Source of the DNA: Moraxella nonliquefaciens
Lineage (GTDB): Bacteria; Pseudomonadota; Gammaproteobacteria; Pseudomonadales; Moraxellaceae
Assembly: GCF_001679005.1 (NCBI RefSeq)
Contig: NZ_LXTW01000032.1
Span: 1-64,000 of the forward strand
Direction of reading: 5' to 3'
DNA length: 64,000 nt
The first letter of the stretch is position 1, and each line of letters begins with the position of its first letter. The position numbers and the translations under genes were made by a program. The notes beneath the pieces are model-generated. The model was not told the DNA's origin. It made no database searches and was given only the letters and a program-made list of their open reading frames with translations. Shown one piece after another: positions 34,908-42,922 of the stretch.

Positions 34908-36674
34908 ATGGATTGGCAATACGAGCTTATCACGGCGGTATTTTGGTTATTTAAGGCATTTTTTTGGGTGGCGGTGGTGCTGTCGGTGGCGGTGTGGGCG
35001 TTAAAATTTACCCCCTTTGGCAAAAAATTTTGGCGCATTGCCAAGCCTTGCCTAAGCCGTGCCAACACCGCAAAAGCCCTTGTGATGATTGGGCTTTTGA
35101 TTTTCTTTGTGCTTTTGGAAGTTAAAATCAGCGTGCTAAATACGCAGTTTTATAATAAATTGTACAGCTCATTACAAGACATGGACGCACAGGCGTTTTG
35201 GTTTTTTGCTCTGCTAAATGCCAGTTTGATGATGTTTAAAGTGGCACAAGACGTGGTGGATAGGTTTGTGGGCGAAGCCTTTGAGATTAAATGGTGGGAG
35301 CGGTTTAATGCCGTGCTACTTGACCGCTATTTGTCGCACAAAAACTACTACCGCCTAAAACACACCCACGACCTGCGTACCCCTGATAACATCGACCAGC
35401 GTATCGAGCAGGACGCTAAGGAGTTTATCACAATCACGGTGGAGATGGTGCGTGGGGTTATCAATGCGGTGATGTCTATCATTGAGTTTACGATTATATT
35501 GTGGGGGCTGTCGGGGATTTTGAGCGTGTTTGGCGTGAGTGTGCCAAAGGGTGTGGTATTTTTTATTTATGGTTTTATCATCGTGGCGACTGCCTTGTCG
35601 GTGTGGATTGGGCGACCGCTCATCAGGCTTAATTTTGATAAAGAACGTTTGCATGGCGATTATCGTTATTCGCTGATACGAGTGGCGGACAATGCCGAGA
35701 GCATTGCCTTTTATGATGGCGAACACCAAGAAAAACGCCATTTGGCAGGGCGATTTGGGGCGATTATTGACAACCGATGGGCGATAATTCGTAGGCTTTT
35801 GGGATTGGACGGCTTTAATACAGGCGTAACCCAAGTGGCTCAGCTATTGCCACTCATGCTCCAAGCCCCACGTTTTTTTGCAGGCGAGATAAAATTGGGC
35901 GATATGCACCAAACGGTGCAGTCGTTTAACCGTCTCATGCGAGCGTTGTCGTTTTTTCGGCTGTTTTATGAGAGCTTTACGTTGTATCAAGCACGGCTGA
36001 ACCGTCTGTATGGCTTTTTGACTCGCCTTGATGTGCTGGATAATACGCCACTTGACAAATCAACGGTAAAACATGATGATAACGTATTGATATTAAAAGA
36101 CTTTGGCATAAAAACATTTGATGATAAGGTGTTGATTGATGGCATAAATATCACGCTACACGCAGGGCAAGCTCTACTGATACAAGGCACGTCAGGCACA
36201 GGCAAAACCACGCTGTTAAAGGCGATGGCAGGGATTTATCCTTTTGGTACGACAGGGCAAGCGGTCATGCCTACCGCCAAAACGCTGTTTTTGCCCCAAC
36301 GCCCCTATATGCCCCAAGGCACGTTACGAGATGCCATTTGCTATCCTGACATACGGGCAAACGATGACAAGATAAAGGCGGTCATGGCACGTTGTCATCT
36401 GGGCAAGCACATTCACGCCCTAGATGTGGACAGCGATTGGCAGGTTAATCTATCACCAGGGGAGTTACAACGAGTGGCGTTTTTGCGTGCGTTGCTCGTT
36501 AGGCCGTCTGTGGTATTTCTTGATGAAACCACGTCCGCCCTAGATGAGCCGACCGAGACCGCCCTTTATACCACGCTAAGGGACGAGCTACCCCAAGCGA
36601 TTATCGTGAGTGTGGGGCATAGAAGTACGCTTTTGGCGTTTCATGATAAAAGGGTGGTGCTTGGGTGGGGTTAA
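34908..36674 (+). CDS. ABC transporter, fused membrane/ATPase (SbmA/YddA type)
   Basis: A 588-residue half transporter. The N-terminal membrane domain has about six helices and the SbmA/BacA-like pattern (YNKLYSSLQDMDAQAFWFFA, then FEIKWWERFNAVLLDRYLSH). The C-terminal ATPase has Walker A GTSGTGKTTLL, signature LSPGELQRVAFLRALL and Walker B VVFLDETTSALD. Relatives move B12, peptides or siderophores. Its position behind a siderophore receptor suggests import or handling of the ferric siderophore. ATG 34908. Confidence 0.88.
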   Translation: MDWQYELITAVFWLFKAFFWVAVVLSVAVWALKFTPFGKKFWRIAKPCLSRANTAKALVMIGLLIFFVLLEVKISVLNTQFYNKLYSSLQDMDAQAFWFFALLNASLMMFKVAQDVVDRFVGEAFEIKWWERFNAVLLDRYLSHKNYYRLKHTHDLRTPDNIDQRIEQDAKEFITITVEMVRGVINAVMSIIEFTIILWGLSGILSVFGVSVPKGVVFFIYGFIIVATALSVWIGRPLIRLNFDKERLHGDYRYSLIRVADNAESIAFYDGEHQEKRHLAGRFGAIIDNRWAIIRRLLGLDGFNTGVTQVAQLLPLMLQAPRFFAGEIKLGDMHQTVQSFNRLMRALSFFRLFYESFTLYQARLNRLYGFLTRLDVLDNTPLDKSTVKHDDNVLILKDFGIKTFDDKVLIDGINITLHAGQALLIQGTSGTGKTTLLKAMAGIYPFGTTGQAVMPTAKTLFLPQRPYMPQGTLRDAICYPDIRANDDKIKAVMARCHLGKHIHALDVDSDWQVNLSPGELQRVAFLRALLVRPSVVFLDETTSALDEPTETALYTTLRDELPQAIIVSVGHRSTLLAFHDKRVVLGWG

Positions 36675-36704
36675 AATGGGTTGGCGGTTTATATTTTACT
36701 TGGT

Positions 36705-37331
36705 TTATGTCAAATCATCATCGCTTTTATTAAACCGTAATCCCGATGTTTTAATTGCCCAAACAAGCTCTACCAAGGCACGATTGTTGGTTAAAGGTTC
36801 ACCGTCTAATATGAGTACATAGCCTGTATTATCAATCCACAAAAACATAAAACTTGTGGTTGGCATGAGCAGTTCAACATCACCAAAGAGTGAAACAGCC
36901 TGTCCAGCGATGGCAAGTCCACGCTCATGCTGACGTACAAAAAAGTCAAAAAAGTCCGCCCCTGCCACCGCCAGCCTATCCGCTTCATCGGTTGTGTAAC
37001 CAATGCGAGCCAAACAAAAACCTTCATTAGAGCCAATGACAGCTTTGCGAGTACCTGACAGACTTGCCACGACATAAGGTAAGAATTTATCCAATGGCAT
37101 ATTAGGAGCAGGTAAGTTCTGTGATAGGTGTTGTATCCAACCTTTTTCATCAAACTCATCTAGCCATTCATGTGAATACTTATTTAACCACTCTTTGGTA
37201 GACATGACATGAGTCTGCGAGACGAGCGTTTGTAGAGCTTTGTGCTTGTCATTGGGTGTGGCATAAGCAAAAGCATGCATGACACCAGATGGTGTTAGCG
37301 TAAGATAGGGATTTTGGTGGTCATTTGGCAT
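36705..37331 (-). CDS. unknown protein of GTPase/roadblock cluster
   Basis: A 208-residue soluble protein not recognised by family. It has no signal peptide or membrane helix. Notable segments are NEGFCLARIGYTTDEADRLA and GQAVSLFGDVELLMPTTSFM, reminiscent of roadblock-like beta-sheet/helix alternation in the second half (an impression, not a match). It is the last gene of a seven-gene minus-strand run and lies 22 bases after the GTPase gene, so a role with that GTPase is likely. Confidence 0.6.
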   Translation of the reverse strand: MPNDHQNPYLTLTPSGVMHAFAYATPNDKHKALQTLVSQTHVMSTKEWLNKYSHEWLDEFDEKGWIQHLSQNLPAPNMPLDKFLPYVVASLSGTRKAVIGSNEGFCLARIGYTTDEADRLAVAGADFFDFFVRQHERGLAIAGQAVSLFGDVELLMPTTSFMFLWIDNTGYVLILDGEPLTNNRALVELVWAIKTSGLRFNKSDDDLT

Positions 37332-37353
37332 GATTGATTACCGAAAATAAAAA

Positions 37354-37902
37354 CTAAGAGGCGATCATATAGATGAGTGAACGCACCATACGACGCATTT
37401 GTTCACGGTCACGGGCATCAACAATCATGACGTTAGCACCAACACCACGTTCCATCAATCGTTTTGAGAGTGTCTCATGTAAATCCCAAGGCATATTTTC
37501 AGCATGGGTAACACCGACCACTAAGGCACTGCTTTTGATGAGTGGTGAGAAAGCATCAAGATAATAATCCAAGTCATTCACAGGGTCTTTTTCCTCGGCG
37601 TTTAGCAGTAGGATAAGACCCAAGGCATTTTCACTTAAAATCTCCCACATAAAGTCAAAACGTCTTTGCCCTGGGGTGCCATAGAGTCGCACCTGTTCAC
37701 CGCTGTCTAGTATCATAACCCCATAGTCCATGGCAACCGTGGTTGTCTTTTTGATGAGTTTGGTGTCATCGGAGGCAACTTCATCGGTCGTTACCACACC
37801 TTTGTCAGACAACACTTGAATGGCAGCTGTTTTACCTGCCCCCACAGGGCCTGCGATGATGAGTTTATAGGTTTGTTCACGGACTTCATTGATGGCACTC
37901 AT
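37354..37902 (-). CDS. small Ras-like GTPase (MglA-like)
   Basis: A 182-residue P-loop GTPase. G1 is GPVGAGKT (residues 18-25), a switch-I Thr lies in KTTTVAMDYG, G3 is YGTPGQRRFDFMWEIL and the guanine motif is replaced or degenerate (VGVTHAE in place of NKxD). In bacteria such GTPases work with roadblock/LC7 proteins to control cell polarity and motility (MglA/MglB in Myxococcus) or signalling. A roadblock gene lies in the same cluster at 41301. Start ATG 37902. Confidence 0.85.
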   Translation of the reverse strand: MSAINEVREQTYKLIIAGPVGAGKTAAIQVLSDKGVVTTDEVASDDTKLIKKTTTVAMDYGVMILDSGEQVRLYGTPGQRRFDFMWEILSENALGLILLLNAEEKDPVNDLDYYLDAFSPLIKSSALVVGVTHAENMPWDLHETLSKRLMERGVGANVMIVDARDREQMRRMVRSLIYMIAS

Positions 37903-37927
37903 TGCACTCTCCGTTTTGTGTTTGGTA

Positions 37928-39208
37928 TTAAAATGATAATTTGTTAAGCAGGCGTCTAAAAAATCCTGTTTTGACAGCTTGGGTTACGCCTTTATTGGCA
38001 GTTGTCTTGGGTTTGGATTCTTTGTCGTATTTATTCTTTTCATGTAGCAGTTTATCTAGGGGGGTTTGTAGATAAAAAGAGTTTTTTAGCACTTCAATAT
38101 CTGCCGACCCAGACAGGATGGATAGCAAAAATATGCGGTGCAGGATGGATGGGTTTTTTTGGGTCAACTCACCAAATACCATGTCAAGTTGGTCAAGGTT
38201 TTTAGGGACGATTAGGCATGATGATACGATTGCATGGACGTATTCGGGGATGTCTTTCATGCCTGCAAAGTTGGGCATGTAGCGAATTTTTAGTTTTAAG
38301 GTATTTCTGGGGGCATTAATGCGAGTAGGTAAGATGGTTGAATAAATTTGCCATAAAAAACTGTTGAGTGAATAACGACGATAACCTTCATTTTTGATGT
38401 TGTGTAGCATTCTATCAAATTCTGCATCGCTTAGGGCGATGTTGGTAATATTGGTTCTTAGTACCTGACAGTTACCTGCGATGGAAAAATAGTCAAGCAG
38501 ACGGTCAAGGTTTTGTGTCAGGGCGATGGCTTTTTTAGGATAGACATAGACCATTTGGTTGCCAATGACGATTTTAAAAGGATGTTCTTGGGCAAAAATA
38601 TGAATCAATTCATAGATGACATTATTGGGACAGACACCACTAAAACAAGTATTAATCACACTTTGGATGAATTTGCCATTTTCGCTGGGCGTGTGTTTGG
38701 TCAGTTCTGTTTGCTTGGTATCGGTACTATCGTGTAGATGATTGACAGATTTGCTATATATTAAGGCACGATTTTTGGCAGCATCAGCAGGGTTTTTTTG
38801 TAGGCGTGTGGCGGCGTCAATGAGTTGCGACAGCACCACTTCCATGTCATGTTTGGCATATGGGGTGCTCAAAAAGAAGTTGGTTGCATGGGGTAAAAAG
38901 TCAGCATTTTGCCATTGTTTGATATGACCACGTGTCAATAATAAGGATGCACGAAAATCCAAAAAATCCACCAAATTTTTGATGTGTTGGTTATTAAACA
39001 GCGACATGCCCACACCATCTAGATTGATAATGGCAGCAAAGGCATCATCAGCATCTCTGCCAAGCGTGGGTAAGGTCAGACACAAATCATCACTAAAACA
39101 GCGTTCCAATACTAAGTACTCCACATTAGGATAGTTACGTTGTAATAGCAAGGTTAATGCCCCAGCACTAGGGCCTGAGAAACCCGCCAATAATATTTTT
39201 AATGCCAT
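37928..39208 (-). CDS. unknown 426-residue protein of GTPase cluster
   Basis: Begins MALKILLAGFSGPSAGALTL, a beta-alpha start resembling receiver-like or Rossmann folds, with later regions of alternating helices and a Lys-rich end (FFRRLLNKLSF). No known domain is recognised. Soluble. It sits between the GTPase (25 bases on) and the gene at 39345, and is probably an effector or sensor in the same pathway; this is inference from co-orientation. Confidence 0.62.
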   Translation of the reverse strand: MALKILLAGFSGPSAGALTLLLQRNYPNVEYLVLERCFSDDLCLTLPTLGRDADDAFAAIINLDGVGMSLFNNQHIKNLVDFLDFRASLLLTRGHIKQWQNADFLPHATNFFLSTPYAKHDMEVVLSQLIDAATRLQKNPADAAKNRALIYSKSVNHLHDSTDTKQTELTKHTPSENGKFIQSVINTCFSGVCPNNVIYELIHIFAQEHPFKIVIGNQMVYVYPKKAIALTQNLDRLLDYFSIAGNCQVLRTNITNIALSDAEFDRMLHNIKNEGYRRYSLNSFLWQIYSTILPTRINAPRNTLKLKIRYMPNFAGMKDIPEYVHAIVSSCLIVPKNLDQLDMVFGELTQKNPSILHRIFLLSILSGSADIEVLKNSFYLQTPLDKLLHEKNKYDKESKPKTTANKGVTQAVKTGFFRRLLNKLSF

Positions 39209-39344
39209 AGTATCTCCAAAAGCCAGATTTTAGTGGTTGCAGACGCATAAAAATAAGTAGAATGTTCACCCTCTATCATATCGTCTATGTGCCATATCAT
39301 CTATGTATAAAAAGTAATCTTAAAATAATCTATGTATGAAAAAT

Positions 39345-39944
39345 CTAATGTATCAACCTTTCAAGTTCAGTGCGACAAGCCACCCATCGCATGTCAAATA
39401 CCCAATTATGTTTGCCAAGTTTGAACCATGCTTTCATGAACGCCACTAAGTCATGACAAGCCAAACAATGGTTAAAAAATTCATTTTCTAAACGCATGAC
39501 CTCATCATGATTTTGGGTTTTGTGAGCTGTCAAAATAGACTCCAACAGGCGTTGGGCAAGCAAAGTGGCATCATCACTACTGACACGCAGTTTATGACTG
39601 GGCACATCAAGTGTGGGTGTGGTAAGTACGCTCCAACGTGTCGCCAGAAGGTTATTTTTTTGTAAATAATATTTACGTGTTATGCAGTCGTTGATGATTT
39701 GCCAAGCTTGGGTGTTAAGACGTGGTTTAAAGGTTTGGATGAACTCGGGGTTCATCATGGGTGCATCATACCAACAGCCAAAAAAATAATCCGATAATGC
39801 CCCTTGTAGAGGTTCGCTTTCGTCTAATTTTTTGGCGACATTGATTCGCTCTTTGTGATACTGTCCTGCCGATGGATTTTTTAGGACAGCACGAGAATAA
39901 TAACGAAAGTGATGGTAGTCATCAGCGTGATGGATTCTGTTCAT
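39345..39944 (-). CDS. unknown protein of GTPase cluster
   Basis: About 199 residues from ATG 39944 (a TTG at 39983 would add 13). Contains SDYFFGCWYDAPMMNPEFIQ, ARRL-like helices and a C-terminal WFKLGKHNWVFDMRWVACRT. Soluble, Trp/His-rich, no family recognised. It lies in line with the neighbouring cluster genes. Confidence 0.55.
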   Translation of the reverse strand: MNRIHHADDYHHFRYYSRAVLKNPSAGQYHKERINVAKKLDESEPLQGALSDYFFGCWYDAPMMNPEFIQTFKPRLNTQAWQIINDCITRKYYLQKNNLLATRWSVLTTPTLDVPSHKLRVSSDDATLLAQRLLESILTAHKTQNHDEVMRLENEFFNHCLACHDLVAFMKAWFKLGKHNWVFDMRWVACRTELERLIH

Positions 39945-40007
39945 AAACTGGTCTGTGATGATGAATAAAAACAAGTGGGTCAAGTGTCAAACCCACTTAT
40001 CTCTTAC

Positions 40008-40754
40008 TTAGTCAAGCAGGGTTTCCATTAGGTCAATCATGAATTCAGCATCTTCATCATCTATGGGTTCAAAACCGTCTGTCATGCCAAGTTCACTTAG
40101 CACCGCTTGACCATCAGCATCATCTTTTAAGGATAAAATGACTTTGGCGATATCATCTGCTTGGGTGAAGCCGTCTTTGACCAAAATGACATGGGAGATG
40201 GTGGCGATATTGCTTTCAATGAGTACGTTTAGTTGTGATTTGGTGAGTTTTGACAGTGAGTGATAAATTTCAGCGATAAAAAACGCCACATCCGCTTCGC
40301 CTTTTACCACTTGTTTGGCAGCGGCTTGATAAGTCTCGGTGATGATAAATTCAACATCATCTTCGCTCAAATCTACCGCTTCAAGCAGACGCAGACCGAT
40401 GAGTTTGACATCACGGTTATCTGCCATGGCAATCTTAGTGCCTGCGTTTAGGTCATCTAGGCACTTGATATTACCACCAGCTGATGAAATGATTGTCATT
40501 TCATCAGATTTGCCAATGGGGCGAGCGATGGCACGATAGCCATCTTCACGGATGAGTTTGGCAGCATCAAAAGGGTTGGCATAGATGACTTTGATATCAT
40601 CTTTTGCCAAACTGTCTTCTTGTTCGGCGTGCGAGGCGGGTGTAACAAGGTGTAGGTCATGACCTGAACGTTTTTGTAGCAAGGTATTAAACATGTGCCA
40701 ACCTGCAAAACGTTCTGGTGAGAAATCAGGGGCAATTAAAAAATTATAAGCCAT
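40008..40754 (-). CDS. PhnD/SsuA-like substrate-binding protein, cytoplasmic
   Basis: A 248-residue protein of the periplasmic-binding-protein fold (phosphonate-binding PhnD-like). Segments: NFLIAPDFSPERFAGWHMFN, DDIKVIYANPFDAAKLIRED, IKCLDDLNAGTKIAM. It has no signal peptide or lipobox, so it should stay in the cytoplasm, which is unusual for the family. It shares its ATG with the stop of the PAS gene (TAATG), so the two are coupled. Probably a ligand sensor for the GTPase module. Confidence 0.72.
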   Translation of the reverse strand: MAYNFLIAPDFSPERFAGWHMFNTLLQKRSGHDLHLVTPASHAEQEDSLAKDDIKVIYANPFDAAKLIREDGYRAIARPIGKSDEMTIISSAGGNIKCLDDLNAGTKIAMADNRDVKLIGLRLLEAVDLSEDDVEFIITETYQAAAKQVVKGEADVAFFIAEIYHSLSKLTKSQLNVLIESNIATISHVILVKDGFTQADDIAKVILSLKDDADGQAVLSELGMTDGFEPIDDEDAEFMIDLMETLLD

Positions 40755-41242
40755 TATTCTGCTCCTTTCATGGTAAGGTATTGAGCTGCCGTCTCTTCAA
40801 TCTTACTACGGCTGGGCTTACGGCGTACGGAGGTATAACCCACAGTCTGACCACGACGTACGTTTGGCACGACAGTGGCATATACCCAGTAGTGTGAGCC
40901 ATCTTTGCATAGGTTTTTGACGTAGCCATGCCATTTTTTGCCCTCTTTGACGGTCTTCCACAAATCAGCATACGCTGCTTTTGGCATGTCAGGATGGCGT
41001 AAGATGTGCTGGGGTTTGCCAATCAGTTCATCTTCGGTATAGCCACTAATCTCAACAAAGGCATCATTGACATGAGTTAATACGCCATTTAAATCCGTGC
41101 GAGAGACGATGAGTCTGCCATCAGGGTATGGACGCTCTACACCTGTATCATAGACGGTGCGTGTTGTGCCATCAAAAAAGGTTAGGTTATATTCGGTAGC
41201 ATCGCCAGCGGGCTTTGCCATATCATCTAGTTGAATGCTCAA
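40754..41242 (-). CDS. PAS-domain protein (Aer-like)
   Basis: A 162-residue single-PAS protein. The core NDAFVEISGYTEDELIGKPQ, HILRHPDMPKAAYADLW and KNLCKDGSHYWVYATVVPN follow the FAD-binding PAS of Aer-type sensors. There is no HAMP, methyl-accepting or kinase domain, so signal output must go to a partner, likely the PhnD-like protein or GTPase. Start ATG 41242. Confidence 0.82.
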   Translation of the reverse strand: MSIQLDDMAKPAGDATEYNLTFFDGTTRTVYDTGVERPYPDGRLIVSRTDLNGVLTHVNDAFVEISGYTEDELIGKPQHILRHPDMPKAAYADLWKTVKEGKKWHGYVKNLCKDGSHYWVYATVVPNVRRGQTVGYTSVRRKPSRSKIEETAAQYLTMKGAE

Positions 41243-41300
41243 AACAAGTCTCCTTAATAACTTATCAATACTTTATAGCTTATCAATAAAAGGGTAAAGA

Positions 41301-41663
41301 TTAGATGAGTTTTGCCAATGCCTCAGAGGCTCGTTTAATGTCTAGAAATATCAGACCCAGTTTGGCGTTTGGTTTGGCAAGAATGGTCAGTACCGCCTCA
41401 CCACCTGCTGATGTCATGATGACATAGCCTTTTTCACCTTGTACGAGCAGACGGTCAATCTTACCACGAGCCAGTTCAGAGCCTGCACGGTCGCCCAAAG
41501 ACAGTAGGGCGGCACTCATGGCACCCACACGATCTTCGTCAATACCAGAGGGTAGGGCAGAGGCAATCATCAAGCCGTCTGTTGAGATAAGAGCAGAGGC
41601 CTCAACGTCGGCAGATGAGCTGTTTAGGTCATCTAGGATTTGTTGGAACATGTCGGTACGCAT
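41301..41663 (-). CDS. roadblock/LC7-domain protein (MglB-like)
   Basis: A 120-residue protein with the roadblock fold signature ASALISTDGLMIASALPSGI, then RVGAMSAALLSLGDRAGSEL and YVIMTSAGGEAVLTILA. Roadblock proteins act as GTPase-activating or docking partners of MglA-type GTPases. It opens the cluster; 59 bases separate it from the PAS gene. Its promoter should lie in 41664-41760. Confidence 0.86.
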   Translation of the reverse strand: MRTDMFQQILDDLNSSSADVEASALISTDGLMIASALPSGIDEDRVGAMSAALLSLGDRAGSELARGKIDRLLVQGEKGYVIMTSAGGEAVLTILAKPNAKLGLIFLDIKRASEALAKLI

Positions 41664-41942
41664 GGTTTGTCTCCTTTGGGTGATAAAATTTTGATAAAAT
41701 TAAATGGTTGGATTGATGTTGGTAAACTGTTACCGCCAATCGGAGCTATTATACAAGTATTAATGATAAATACAAGCATTTTAATAATAAATACAATATG
41801 AAAAGCAGACGTTTGTTAGTTGCTGTTGATCATGCTTTTTGATTGTACTTTATTACTGAATTGGATTTGGTGAAATTAAACGGATTTTAAACAGTTTGTC
41901 CATAAAAACCAAAGCGTACCAAAGGCAAATACAACCTATGAT

Positions 41943-41982
41943 AAAACACAAAACCCTTACTATTATAAGGGTTTTGTGTTTT
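41943..41982. terminator. strong bidirectional terminator
   Basis: Perfect 17-bp stem AAAACACAAAACCCTTA / TAAGGGTTTTGTGTTTT with 6-base loop. It ends the AhpD-like gene on the minus strand. Bases 41664-41942 hold the promoter of the roadblock cluster and otherwise nothing I can name. Confidence 0.85.
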
Positions 41983-42019
41983 GTTGGCAAGAGTTAAAAA
42001 TAACCACAAAGGTTAAGCA

Positions 42020-42574
42020 TTAACGATTTGGAGCAAAAGCTGCCAACTCTGGGTTAATGTCTGTTTTGGCAACGGTATTGGCGTAGTTACATAAAGTAGA
42101 CAGTGCCACACCCATGATGACATCCAAAACATTTTGGTCGTTATAACCTGCTGATTTAAAGGCTGCTAACTCATCATCAGAGACCTGACCACGCTTGTCA
42201 ATGAGTTGCATGGTGAATTGGGCTAGGGCTTGGTATTTGGTGTTTTCGTCAATGTTGGTGCGAGTACGCAGGGCTTCTACAACCGCAGGCGACATTTTGA
42301 GACGAACTTCGGCAACCTTGGTGTGTCCTGCCACACAAAAATCACAGCCGTTATGTGCAGCGGCGGTAATCTGAACAACTTCAACCTCTTCGGCGGTCAG
42401 AGAGTTTTTGCTGTTCATTTTACTTACCTCTTGATACATTTCAAGGGCTTGTGGTGAGTTGGCAAGCACACCGATGAGATTTGGGATAAAGCCATTGGCT
42501 TTTTGTACCGCTTCAACACGCTCTTTGGCTTTTTCTGGGGCGGTGTCAACAGTGTGTAAAGTAAGACGGGTCAT
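42020..42574 (-). CDS. AhpD-like/carboxymuconolactone-decarboxylase-family protein
   Basis: A 184-residue peroxidase-related protein. It has the redox pair CDFCVAGH (Cys-x-x-Cys then His) of AhpD-like enzymes in the core helix. Start ATG 42574 is chosen for the AGGAGCATTTT in front; an upstream start at 42607 lacks that. It probably reduces peroxides or detoxifies with a thiol system. Stands alone. Confidence 0.85.
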   Translation of the reverse strand: MTRLTLHTVDTAPEKAKERVEAVQKANGFIPNLIGVLANSPQALEMYQEVSKMNSKNSLTAEEVEVVQITAAAHNGCDFCVAGHTKVAEVRLKMSPAVVEALRTRTNIDENTKYQALAQFTMQLIDKRGQVSDDELAAFKSAGYNDQNVLDVIMGVALSTLCNYANTVAKTDINPELAAFAPNR

Positions 42575-42922
42575 AAAATGCTCCTGATTTATTTCTTGGG
42601 TCAACACATCATTGGTTTGTCTTGTTGTACTTCATGTACTTCCCAACCAAGACTCATCGTTTGTCTTGACAGTAATAGATACAAATTCATGTTTGGATGA
42701 GTTAAAATAATAAAACCTATATGGGAGTGGATATAAAAATTACAAGCGCTTTTTGAAAATTTATAAATTTATATAAAAATCAATGGCTTACAAAAAATTT
42801 ACGACCCATTGGATTTTTATCATTGAAAATTTTGCATTTGTCAAGCATATATTTGACCAGCAGGAAAACTTCCAAACGCAATTTTAACAGATAATATTTT
42901 AACAGACAATAAAAGGTAAACC

